Origin: Petaurus breviceps papuanus
Taxonomy: Eukaryota; Chordata; Mammalia; Diprotodontia; Petauridae
Direction of reading: 5' to 3'
Assembly: GCA_028583685.1 (NCBI GenBank)
Contig: JAMXIF010000073.1
Location: forward strand, 7,659,742 to 7,723,741
DNA length: 64,000 bases
The notes beneath the pieces are model-generated. The model saw only the letters and a list, made by a program, of their open reading frames with translations, was not told the DNA's origin and did no database searches. How positions within the stretch are numbered: the first letter of the stretch is position 1; each line of letters opens with the position of its first letter. The translations under genes were made by a program, and so were the position numbers. Shown here one piece after another: positions 56,258-64,000 of this stretch.

Positions 56258-56945
56258 TACGTTTTTCTTTAAATGGTATTTTTTCCCCAATTACACGTAA
56301 AGACAATTTTTAACATTCACTTTTTTGAAATTTTGAGTTCTAAATTTTCTCCTTCCTCTCCCTCTTTCCTAAATGGTAAGCAATTTGATATAGGTTATAT
56401 ATGCACAATCATATCAAATATATTTCCATACTAGTCATATTGTAAAAGAAGTAACAGAATAAAAAGGGAAAAAACCGGGAAAAAGATAATGTGAAAATAG
56501 TGTGCTTCAATCTGCATTCAGACTTCATTAATTCTTTCTCTGGATGTGTATAGCATCATGAGTCCTTTGGAATTGTCTTGGACTGTTGTATTGCCAGGAA
56601 GAGCTAAGTCATTCATAGTTGATTGTTGCACAATGTTGCTGTTACTGAGTACTATGTTCTCCTTGTTCTGCTCACTTCACTTTGCATCAGTTCATGTAAG
56701 TCTTTCTAGGTTTTTCTGAAATCTGCCTGCTCATCATTTCTTATTGCACAATAGTATTCCATTACATTCATATACCACGATTTGTTCAGTCATTCCCCAG
56801 TTGGTGGGCATCCCCTCAATTTCTAATTCTTTGCCACCACAAAAAAGAGATGCTATACATATTTTTGTACATGTAAATCCTTTTCCCTTTTTTGTGATCT
56901 TTTTGGGATATAGAGCTAGTAGTGGTAGGGGTGTGCTAATTTTTG
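56258..56945 (-). mobile_element. 5'-truncated L1, 3' end
   Basis: Reverse of the marsupial L1 3' UTR: CCAATTACACGTAAAGACAA, TGAAATTTTGAGTTCTAAAT, TGGAATTGTCTTGGACTGTT, CTGCTCACTTCACTTTGCAT, TTTGCCACCACAAAAAAGAG and AGAGCTAGTAGTGGTAGGGG. Confidence 0.88.
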
Positions 56946-56947
56946 GG

Positions 56948-57112
56948 CTTTTTTTTGGAGGGGGAAGGTGAGGCAATTGGGGTTAAGTGACTTGCCCAAG
57001 GTCGCACAGCTAGTTAAGTGCCAAATATCTGAGGCCGGATTTGAATTCAGGTCTTTCTGACTCCAGGACTGGTGCTCTATTCACTGTGTCACCTAGCTGC
57101 CCCCCCCCCTTT
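56948..57112 (-). mobile_element. SINE-B
   Basis: Poly-T, then GTGAGGCAATTGGGGTTAAG, TTGCCCAAGGTCGCACAGCT, ending TGTCACCTAGCTGCCCCCCC with an expanded C run. Confidence 0.9.
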
Positions 57113-57176
57113 TCACCAAAATTTTATTTTAGACTCAAATCCCAGAATACAAATAGAGAATAGAAAAAAGAAACAA

Positions 57177-57340
57177 GGGGTGGCCAGGTAGCACAGCGAG
57201 TAAGAGCACTGGCCCCAGTGTTGGGATGACCTGTTGGGAATTGAATCCGGGCTCAGATACTTAGCACTACACCCAGAAATAACTGGCTATGTAACCTTGA
57301 GTTAGTCTTAACCCCAATTGCTTTAAAAAAAAAAGAAAAG
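57177..57340 (+). mobile_element. SINE-A
   Basis: GGGGTGGCCAGGTAGCACAG through CCCCAATTGCTTTAAAA. TSD GAAAAAAGAAACAA (57163-57176) and GAAAAAAGAAGCAA (57340-57353), 13 of 14 bases. Confidence 0.92.
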
Positions 57341-57604
57341 AAAAAAGAAGCAAAAACAAAAAAACTTTAATATTGGAACTTAAATACAAAGTTGGAAAGA
57401 AATAAAAGCATGTCATGTACATAGCAGAACATAAGAGTGAAAAGGGGTGTGTTATTTTTGCACGACCATATATAATTATGATATTTATTCCAAATATGAA
57501 ATTTATATGCTATCTGTTAAAGTTCTACTCTAATACCTCACTAATACATAGAGATGACCCTGGATTTTCAGACTACCAGATTCTAATAATACATATGCAT
57601 CCAC

Positions 57605-57845
57605 ATACATAGCAGCTGGGTGGTGCTTTGGATAGGCTGCCCCACCAGAAATCAGGAAGACCTAAATTTAAATCTGGCTTCAGATACTTACTAGCTGTGT
57701 GACCCCAAGCAAAGTTACTTAACTCTGTTTGCCTCAGTTTCCTCATGTATAAAATGAGCTAGAGTAGGAAATGGCAAACGACTCCAGTATCTTTGCCAAG
57801 AAAATCCCAAATGGGGCCATAAACTGAAACAAACAACAGCAACAA
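57605..57845 (+). mobile_element. MAR1-like SINE
   Basis: AGCAGCTGGGTGGTGCTTTG, GATACTTACTAGCTGTGTGA, GCCTCAGTTTCCTCATGTAT and CTGAAACAAACAACAGCAAC tail. Confidence 0.9.
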
Positions 57846-57995
57846 TACACATACATTTACACACCCTCATATGCAGTGCATGTGTGCATACACATTCACA
57901 TATGCATACATATCTACCTGCACACATACATCTTTACATGTATACACATTCATATACACACATGCATCATATACATATGTACCATATATACTTAA
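57846..57995. repeat. CATA/CACA-rich alternating low-complexity DNA
   Basis: Imperfect ACACATAC, CATATGCA and ATACACAT runs that grew from the SINE tail. Confidence 0.8.
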
Positions 57996-57997
57996 TA

Positions 57998-58040
57998 TAC
58001 AGACCATTCCAAAAGTCTTGGTGCTTAAAACTACAATAAA
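57998..58040. mobile_element. Possible mariner MITE remnant
   Basis: CCATTCCAAAAGTCTTGGTG then TTAAAACTACAATAAAG resembles the end of a mariner-like element. The rest is missing. Confidence 0.3.
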
Positions 58041-58224
58041 GTATATATGTGTGTGTGTGTATAAAATCCGTGAGGCAACGTAATAAAGCTTAACGTTGCA
58101 TATGCTTTTATTAAGATCTCACTTGGTTGGTATTGGCTTAGTGAATCCATGATTGTGCTGGTCACTCAGCGACATTTACTGAGCTCATAGTCTGTGCAGA
58201 ATACCCGGTTAAATTGTGTAGGAA

Positions 58225-58645
58225 TTAGGAAATAGGGAAGCAACATGGTACAGTGGAAAAAGTTTACAATTGATTTAGAATCAGGGGTTCTGAATTAAAA
58301 TCCTACCTTTCAGTGTATTACTTGCTGATCTTGGGCAAATCACTTCCTCTTCTGTAGTAACAGTAACAATAACAATAGCTAACATTTATATAGTGCAAAC
58401 TTTATTATTTCATTTTATCCTCACGCTAACTCTGGGAGATTGGTGCTAATACTTTTATTTTATAGATGAGAAAACTGAGACTTTAAGTGACTTGCCCAGG
58501 GTCACACAGCTAGTAAAAGTCTGAGACTGAATTTGAACTCAGATCTTCCTTACTCTCAATCCAGTGCTCTTTTAATCTGTAAAATAAGACAAATGGATTA
58601 GGTGTCCTCCAAGGTTTCTTCTGTTTCTGAATCTCTGATACTTTG
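58225..58645 (+). mobile_element. MIR SINE split by another MIR
   Basis: Forward MIR at 58225-58352 (AACATGGTACAGTGGAAAAA, TGATCTTGGGCAAATCACTT) resumes at about 58574 (TAATCTGTAAAATAAGACAA, CCAAGGTTTCTTCTGTTTCT). Confidence 0.7.
58365..58572 (-). mobile_element. THER1/MIR SINE inserted in MIR
   Basis: Reverse: TATTTCATTTTATCCTCACG, TATAGATGAGAAAACTGAGA, AAGTGACTTGCCCAGGGTCA and AATTTGAACTCAGATCTTCC. Confidence 0.82.
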
Positions 58646-58769
58646 CTACTGTTGGTTTAAGGACTTGGAGTTCTAAGATAAATAAAAATGTACAAGTGAA
58701 AGGAATAGAAATATTTATGTAACTGATTGTGGCTATACAGATATCTCCATAAAATCTCAGAATTTTAGG

Positions 58770-59050
58770 ACCGATTCCTCCCTTCCTCCATCCTTCCCCT
58801 CCTTCTTCTATTCCTCTGTCCCTCCTTTTCTTCCTTTCTCCTTACCTTTCTTCCCTCTTTCCTCCTTACTTCTCTCCCTTCCCTCCTCCCCTCCTTCCTT
58901 TTTCCTTCCCTTTCCTCTTCCCTTTTTCCCCTTCTCCCTCCATCTTTTCCTCCTTTATCCCCCTCTTTTCTTCCCTTTCTCCTTTTTCCTTTTCCTCCCT
59001 TTCTTCTTTCCTCCTTTCCTCCTTCTCCCCCTTTCTTCCTGCCCCCCCCA
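58770..59050. repeat. Polypyrimidine (CT-rich) tract
   Basis: Almost pure C/T on the plus strand, with CCTTCC, TTTCCTCC and CCCTTTCT runs. The minus-strand frames rich in Gly, Arg, Lys and Glu are artefacts. Confidence 0.92.
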
Positions 59051-59194
59051 TTATTTCTCTGAAAGCAAAGGTGATGTATTTTCATTTTGTAATTATTTTT
59101 CTTTCGTGTCTCTAAAGGGGATCTGTATTTTAGTAGTTACAATAGCTTATATTTTAACATTAGCAAACATTTAATAAATAACGTGGCAATTTAT

Positions 59195-59430
59195 TACATT
59201 TATAGCCAATATTTATCTAATGCCTTAGGGTTTCCAAAGTGCTTTATGTTATTTGATCCTCACAATTACTATTATCTCCTTTTTATAGAAGAGGAGACAG
59301 GTTGGAAGGCTAAGTTTAGAGGTTTAAGTCTAAAGGTTTAGAGACAGAGCTTTAGGACGTATTTGAGGCAGGATTTGAACTCAGGTTTTCCTAACTACAA
59401 GTCCAGTTAGTACTCTGTCTGGTGTTGTCT
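59195..59430 (-). mobile_element. MIR/THER1 SINE
   Basis: AATGCCTTAGGGTTTCCAAA, ATTTGATCCTCACAATTACT, TTTTTATAGAAGAGGAGACA and GGATTTGAACTCAGGTTTTC. Confidence 0.75.
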
Positions 59431-59434
59431 AGAT

Positions 59435-60228
59435 GTAGCTTGCCTGGAAGTGTGAATAGATAACTGTAGTCTCCTTTGCCTACCCTTCTCTGTGGGTTGC
59501 TCTGATTATTTACTTCCAGGAGGGGAGCAGGAAGTGTGGGCCATAAGGCTGACCACTCTGCCTTCCTCAGAAAGAGGGTACTGGACTACACTTATATTTC
59601 CGTGCTTTCCTAAATATCACTAGTTTTAGGGGAATACCTTTTAATTTCCTGCTCTTGGTAGCTCTCCTTTTACTGGGGCAAGGAGTTCCCCAATCTATAT
59701 ACCCAGGAGCTTGATTCCCTTTCCACCAAATGCCATTTACACAAAGATCATCACAAATAGTGAATAGCAAATAAATTCACTTATCCAAGCCAATAGCAAA
59801 CAGAAATCAGAAAAATCATGCAGACTAGGATATACCAAACAGTGAACACAGGCTCTCCCACGAACAGTGAGATGTCACAACTCAACCATAGTACGATGTT
59901 TCTGATCTCACCTAAGAGGGAATTTTCCTGAAGTTTCCAGTGTAGTAGGCTGCAGAGACATGCTGAGTTACCAGCTACTCAACATGTGGACTTCTTCTTA
60001 CAGTCTTTATTTCTCTTTAAGGACTTTTCCTGAAGAGTCCCTGGAACCCACATGTGTCTTCTCTTGGAGCTAGAAGTCAGAAGAATTAGTATCTCTCCTC
60101 TCCCAAGTTCTCAGCAAACCTTAACTACAGAGTTATCATCCTCTTAACAATGAACAGTCTTATGCAAATAGCTTTGAGCCCCAAAGTACACTTAAATTCA
60201 TACCTTTCCCAGACTTGGCACTCAGATA
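59435..60228. other. Unassigned intronic block
   Basis: No exon seen. The sequence at 59700-60100 has the feel of an old dispersed repeat but I cannot place it in a family. Confidence 0.35.
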
Positions 60229-60229
60229 G

Positions 60230-60462
60230 TGGTTGTGTGAATGGAGATAAGAGGTTAGATATTAAAAAGATTATAGAGGTTAGAAAAGGCAAATTATAGC
60301 AACCGATTGGATATGTGGGGTAAGGGGAATGAGAAATCCAGGGAAAATACTGGGGTTGTGAACCTGGGAGACTGGAGGAATGGTGGTACTTTTGACAGAA
60401 ACAGGAAAATGTTAATAAATTCTGTCTGGACATGTTGAGTTTGAGGTGTCTGGCCAGTCAGA
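60230..60462 (-). mobile_element. L2 LINE, central part
   Basis: Reverse L2: CAACCGATTGGATATGTGGG, GGGAGACTGGAGGAATGGTG, then TGTCTGGACATGTTGAGTTT and GAGGTGTCTGGCCAGTCA. Confidence 0.7.
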
Positions 60463-60810
60463 GCCATGGTAAGGAAATAATAACTGAGTTAACAATATCA
60501 AGTTTAAGAATAGGTAGTAACACAGTTTTGTTTGCTGTTCTCACTTTCCCTTTTCACATTTTCTTGATAGATTAGAGTTGCCTGAGTACTTAACCTTCAG
60601 TAAATTGAGTGAACATAAGCCAGTTCAATGAATGAAAATGAGTCCTATCTGTGGTAGTTAGGACTACCCTTTGTAAAATTTCATTCACTAGCCTCTGATA
60701 ACTTTCTGCAATATCCTGTGTTGAACTAGCAGAATCTTTGGCTATCATGGTTTGTGTTTGGTTGTTGGTACCCATCCTGCCCATATCTTGCAGGGTGTAC
60801 TTTCAGGTGT
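60463..60810. other. Intronic DNA, nothing recognised
   Basis: No exon or repeat that I can support. Confidence 0.4.
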
Positions 60811-60811
60811 G

Positions 60812-61055
60812 TGCAAATAGGTGATGAAATGGATAGAGTGTCCTGCCTAGAGTCAGGAGACTCATATTCCTGAGTTCAAATCTGATCTCAGACACTTACT
60901 AGCTATGTGACCCTGAGCAAACCCCTTAACCCTGTTTGCCTCAGTTTCCTCATATGTAAAATGAGCTGGAGAAAGAAATGACAAGCCACTCTAGTATCTT
61001 TATCACAAAAACACCAAATGGGGTAATGAAGCATCTGACATGACTGAAATTTTTT
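60812..61055 (+). mobile_element. MAR1-like SINE (donor of the copy at 62515)
   Basis: TGATGAAATGGATAGAGTGT, GCCTAGAGTCAGGAGACTCA, CAGTTTCCTCATATGTAAAA and CATCTGACATGACTGAAA. Bases 60822-60911 recur at 62515-62604. Confidence 0.9.
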
Positions 61056-61059
61056 GAAA

Positions 61060-61756
61060 CACAGAGCAGTCATTATACGTAAGTTACAATCATTTTTAAA
61101 AAGCTACAACATGAGGGACTGATTCATAATAATGACAACCAAGTTGTCATCTGGCCTCTCCCTCTCTTGCTCTCCCTCCTCATTCCCTGAGGAAGAATAC
61201 ATTGGTCTGAGAGGTGAGCCTAAGAGTCATTCTAACTCTATCATGCTGTGTTTAGATATGTTTGTTTTTCCCTGCAGTCCTCTGGGTTTGGGGAGGTAAT
61301 TGAGTGTTAAAAGACCCCCTGCCAGGAGCCAGTTTGCATGAGGAAGTGAAAGTAAGCCAGAGATGGTTAATTGCATTAACACATGACTGTATGGAACTAG
61401 TTCTGTTTAATTGTAGAACTAGAAGGTGAAAAGCAAGATATGCTGCTATTGACTGAGAGCAGGTATACCCCAGAGATTGCTGCGGAAGAGAAATATGCGG
61501 CACCCCATGTTGAGAACTGACTTTACATCACTGCTTAAAAATCTTGTTAGATGCCATTAACATGTTCTGCTTTTTTTTTGTTCTGAAAGTGAAGCAAATT
61601 ATTTTAGCAAGGAACTCAGCTAGAGCATCCTGCTGTAAAAGTATGAAGGAAACTGCCATAATTTCTAGGGAGATGTTAAAATCTGTGTCCTGAGCAATAT
61701 GTAGCCAACTCCAATTGCTAGAAACATGTGGGCAGAAAGAGTTCTCTTTTCTCCAA
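61060..61756. other. Repeat-poor intronic DNA
   Basis: 61340-61730 is complex and repeat-free, with motifs such as GATGGTTAATTGCATTAACA. It could be a conserved non-coding element. No exon. Confidence 0.4.
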
Positions 61757-62361
61757 CAGAAGTTCCCAAACTTATTTGGCCTATTGCTCTCTTAAAATAA
61801 AAATTACTTAGTATCTCCCCCCTCCCTCTCTCCCCCCCTTCTCCCCAGGAAATCTACTTTCTTGAACTATTTTTTTTTTTTTGAAATTTGTGTCATTTCC
61901 AAAAAAATTTTTTTTGAAGACACAACTTAAATTTAATAATTTATTGTAAATTTGTGGGTTTTTTCCTGTATTGAAATTTTAATGATGCAATATTGTGTCA
62001 TGTAACCATATAGCATTGTATTGTAAACAAGCCATTACATGCTCACATTCCTACGGATGCACTCTTGACTTCCTGACAATGTGTAACACCAATACTTGCT
62101 TGTTAAGACCTGTCAGTGGACTTGACCACTGATGGTTATAACTTGCATTTTGTGTGTTTATTTGGAAAATAATATAATTACTATGACTTTAACTCTGTTA
62201 CACAATGGATGAAATGTATGAATAGTTTTTCAAAATGTCTTCTCTTGCTTCCACTGCCAATTTTCATTCATTGTCCCCCAATTACACCTGAGGCTACTGT
62301 CCCTTTCCTCTCCATTGTCTAGTGCCTCCCAGTGGACAATATCACCTGCTTTGGGAACCTG
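61757..62361. mobile_element. Possible non-autonomous hAT-like element
   Basis: Starts CAGAAGTTCCCAAACTTATT and ends AAAGCAGG-type text whose last bases TTTGGGAACCTG invert the start, so the ends pair as about 12-base inverted repeats. The flanking 8 bases do not match, so this is tentative. The inside is AT-rich and non-coding. Confidence 0.45.
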
Positions 62362-62404
62362 TACTTAATCCTTTTGTCAGCTGGGGCTACTAGATCTTGA
62401 AAGT

Positions 62405-62656
62405 TAAATTTTTTTTTTTTTGCTTTTTTGGAGGCTGGAAGGCAGGGCAATTGGGGTTATGTGACTTGCCCAAGGTCACACAGCTAGTAAATGTTAAGTG
62501 TCTCAGGCCAGATTTGATGAAATGGATAGAGTGTCCTGCCTAGAGTCAGGAGACTCATCTTCGTGAGTTCAAATCTGATCTCAGAAACTTTCTAGCTATG
62601 TGACTACCTGACTCCAGGGCCCTTGCTCTATTCACCATGCCACCTAACCACCCCAG
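62405..62656 (-). mobile_element. SINE-B split by a templated insertion
   Basis: Reverse SINE at 62405-62514 (GGGCAATTGGGGTTATGTGA, CCAAGGTCACACAGCTAGTA) and 62605-62656 (TACCTGACTCCAGGGCCC, ATGCCACCTAACCACCCC). Flanks AGTTAAATTT and GGTTAAATTT suggest a TSD. Confidence 0.88.
62515..62604 (+). repeat. Templated insertion: 90-base copy of 60822-60911
   Basis: The block is the same length as the MAR1 segment 1.7 kb upstream and differs at only 4 of 90 bases. It is in the opposite orientation to the SINE that holds it and has no tail of its own. Confidence 0.92.
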
Positions 62657-62689
62657 GTTAAATTTTAATAAATGGTTCTGCACAAATAC

Positions 62690-63310
62690 TCCCTCCGCCT
62701 GTTATGGGAATGGGAATTTAAGATCTTCCCTGCCCCTAGCTCCTTTGATAGGCTTAAGTGCACCTGGAGCCTGTGGTGGAAGGTTTGTTTTTCAGGAAAA
62801 ACTTTGTGATTGGGCAGTGGGTGTAGAGGGTTGTTGTATTCTCTGAGCCAGGAGAAGGCTATATAAACCCTGATGTGAGGCTTTGCTTTGGGGCTCACTT
62901 TGAGAAGTGTTGTGTGATTTGACCAAATGAGACTCTGGGCAGCTGTTGAGCCCCCTCTCCTCGTCCCCCCCCTACTGGCTTTGAAAACCCAGATATTGAT
63001 GCTTCCCTCTCTGGTAACTGTGACTAGGTATGGATGTAATGGTCAGACAGTTGGAGGCCTGTCTGCTGAAATGTTTCTCTGTCTTCTTGTAACTTCTACT
63101 TGTAACCTGTCTGTATACTCTGAAGTTTGGGGTGCTCACTTTTTCCTCTGAACTAGGTAAATGATATGTTTGATTGATTAAAGCAAGATTGTTAGCCCTT
63201 TTTGAGTTGCTTTCCTTTGGAAAAGCAGATCTAAGAACCTGTGTTGGCAGCCACCCTGGGGATGCTAGGGTGCTTGCTGTTGTACCCCCTTGGAAAAACC
63301 TTGGGATCAT
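62690..63310 (+). mobile_element. LTR-like fossil of an endogenous retrovirus
   Basis: A TATA box (TATAAA, 62862-62867), a GC-richer R-like region and an ATTAAA signal (63177-63182) follow in the order expected of an LTR in plus orientation, and the text resembles a marsupial ERV LTR I remember. No internal viral sequence is seen. Boundaries and class are uncertain. Confidence 0.5.
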
Positions 63311-63399
63311 CCTAAATTTGACTTCTTTCTAGTTGTTCCCTATGGACAGTCAACCCCCTGAAAGAAAGGTTGCCAACAAGCATTTGAATATAGAGAAAA

Positions 63400-63945
63400 T
63401 TAATTTTCTTGCATTTATTTGGTACTTTAAGATTTCCGAAATACTTTACTTATATTGTCCCACTTGATCAGCACAACAATTCTGTGAGGGAGGTGCTGAT
63501 ATTCTCATTTTACAGATGAGAAAACAGAGAGAGCTTGTTTTAAATAAAAATAAATTGAAAAAATAAAAACAAGTTAACTAGATAGAGCACAGAGCCTGGA
63601 GCAAAAAAGACCTGAGTTAAAATCCAGTCTCAGACACTTGCTTTATGACCTTGGGTAAGTAACTTAACCTCTGTTTGCCTTTGTGTCTTCAACTGTAAAA
63701 TGGGGATAATAATAGCACTTACCTCCCAGCATCATTGGGAGCATAAAATGAGAGAGTATTTGTAAAAAGCATTTAGCACAGTGCCTGGAACATAGTGCTG
63801 TATAAATGCTACTCTTTCCTTCCGTTCCTCCTTAATTGACTTGCACAAGGTCCCTTAGCCAATATGTGTGAGAAGCAGGATTTGATTTCAGGTCTTCTGA
63901 CTCCAAGTTTAGCATTCTGTTCTCTATGCCACCTACCTAACACTA
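63400..63945 (-). mobile_element. MIR SINE split by a THER1 SINE
   Basis: Reverse MIR at 63400-63540 (ACAACAATTCTGTGAGGGAG, TTTACAGATGAGAAAACAGA) resumes at 63836 (TTGACTTGCACAAGGTCCCT, GGATTTGATTTCAGGTCTTC). Confidence 0.78.
63570..63825 (+). mobile_element. THER1/MIR SINE
   Basis: GATAGAGCACAGAGCCTGGA, TATGACCTTGGGTAAGTAAC, CTGTAAAATGGGGATAATAA and TTAGCACAGTGCCTGGAACA. Confidence 0.85.
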
Positions 63946-64000
63946 GAGTAAATTTATTATAACCAATGTAATGATTAAAAAACAGGACTCAAATTTGAAG

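Noticed and set aside
58765-59085. Minus-strand frames rich in Gly, Arg, Lys and Glu
   Set aside because: They are translations of the polypyrimidine tract, with no start context, domain or homology.
10828-64000. Search for SH3RF3 exon 2 (first SH3 domain, KALYSYEGKEPGDLKF-like)
   Set aside because: No frame in the window shows this sequence, so the remaining exons are taken to be outside. A short exon could be missed by eye.
1-64000. CRISPR arrays, bacterial operons or phage features
   Set aside because: Sequence is vertebrate nuclear DNA; direct repeats present are microsatellites, minisatellites and TSDs.

Overview
This window is vertebrate nuclear DNA, almost certainly from a marsupial. 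It is AT-rich and intron-like, and is packed with interspersed repeats typical of marsupials: L1 copies with the marsupial 3' UTR, three tRNA-derived SINE groups (a young L1-type SINE, a WSINE1/SINE1-like SINE and the longer MAR1-like SINE), plus MIR/THER SINEs, L2, L3/CR1 and small hAT elements. Six copies of one SINE (called SINE-A here) keep near-perfect target-site duplications (TSDs), so it was active recently in this lineage. I favour an Australian marsupial over an opossum, but only weakly.

The only host coding sequence I can support is the first coding exon of SH3RF3 (POSH2), an E3 ubiquitin ligase scaffold, at 10210-10827 on the plus strand. It carries the N-terminal extension and the complete C3HC4 RING domain and ends in a splice donor at a codon boundary. 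The SH3-domain exons are absent, so 10828-64000 is read as part of a first intron longer than 53 kb. Its CpG-rich promoter region covers about 8200-10900 and contains a near-consensus CTCF motif (8235) and a TATA-like box (9203).

Layout: 1-7000 is an L1 pile-up in which a 5'-complete L1 (minus strand) abuts an older L1 that shows a twin-priming 5' inversion, followed by an internally deleted L1. 7000-8130 is weakly repetitive. 8200-10900 is the promoter and exon 1. 10.9-13 kb is the start of the intron, with a long C/G tract. 13.5-14.9 kb is an old L3/CR1. 16-18 kb holds a CTTC repeat, SINEs and an L1 3' end. 22-23.8 kb is a long L2 with a recognisable reverse transcriptase motif. 24-30 kb is SINE/L2/MIR nests. 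30.3-33 kb has a purine tract, a repeat-poor block and a C-rich minisatellite. 37.7-39.8 kb is two stacked L1 3' ends, one interrupted by a fossil solo LTR. 41.6-43 kb holds hAT MITEs. 51.5-58 kb is a dense SINE/L2/L1 nest. 58.8-59 kb is a polypyrimidine tract. 61.7-63.3 kb holds a hAT-like element and an LTR-like fossil.

The most unusual signals are two templated insertions inside SINEs: 53804-53986 copies sequence about 0.8 kb away, and 62515-62604 copies 90 bases from about 1.7 kb away, with short microhomology at the junctions. They look like scars of replication template switching. I found no undescribed protein-coding system here. Family names for repeats come from memory of consensus sequences, not from a search.
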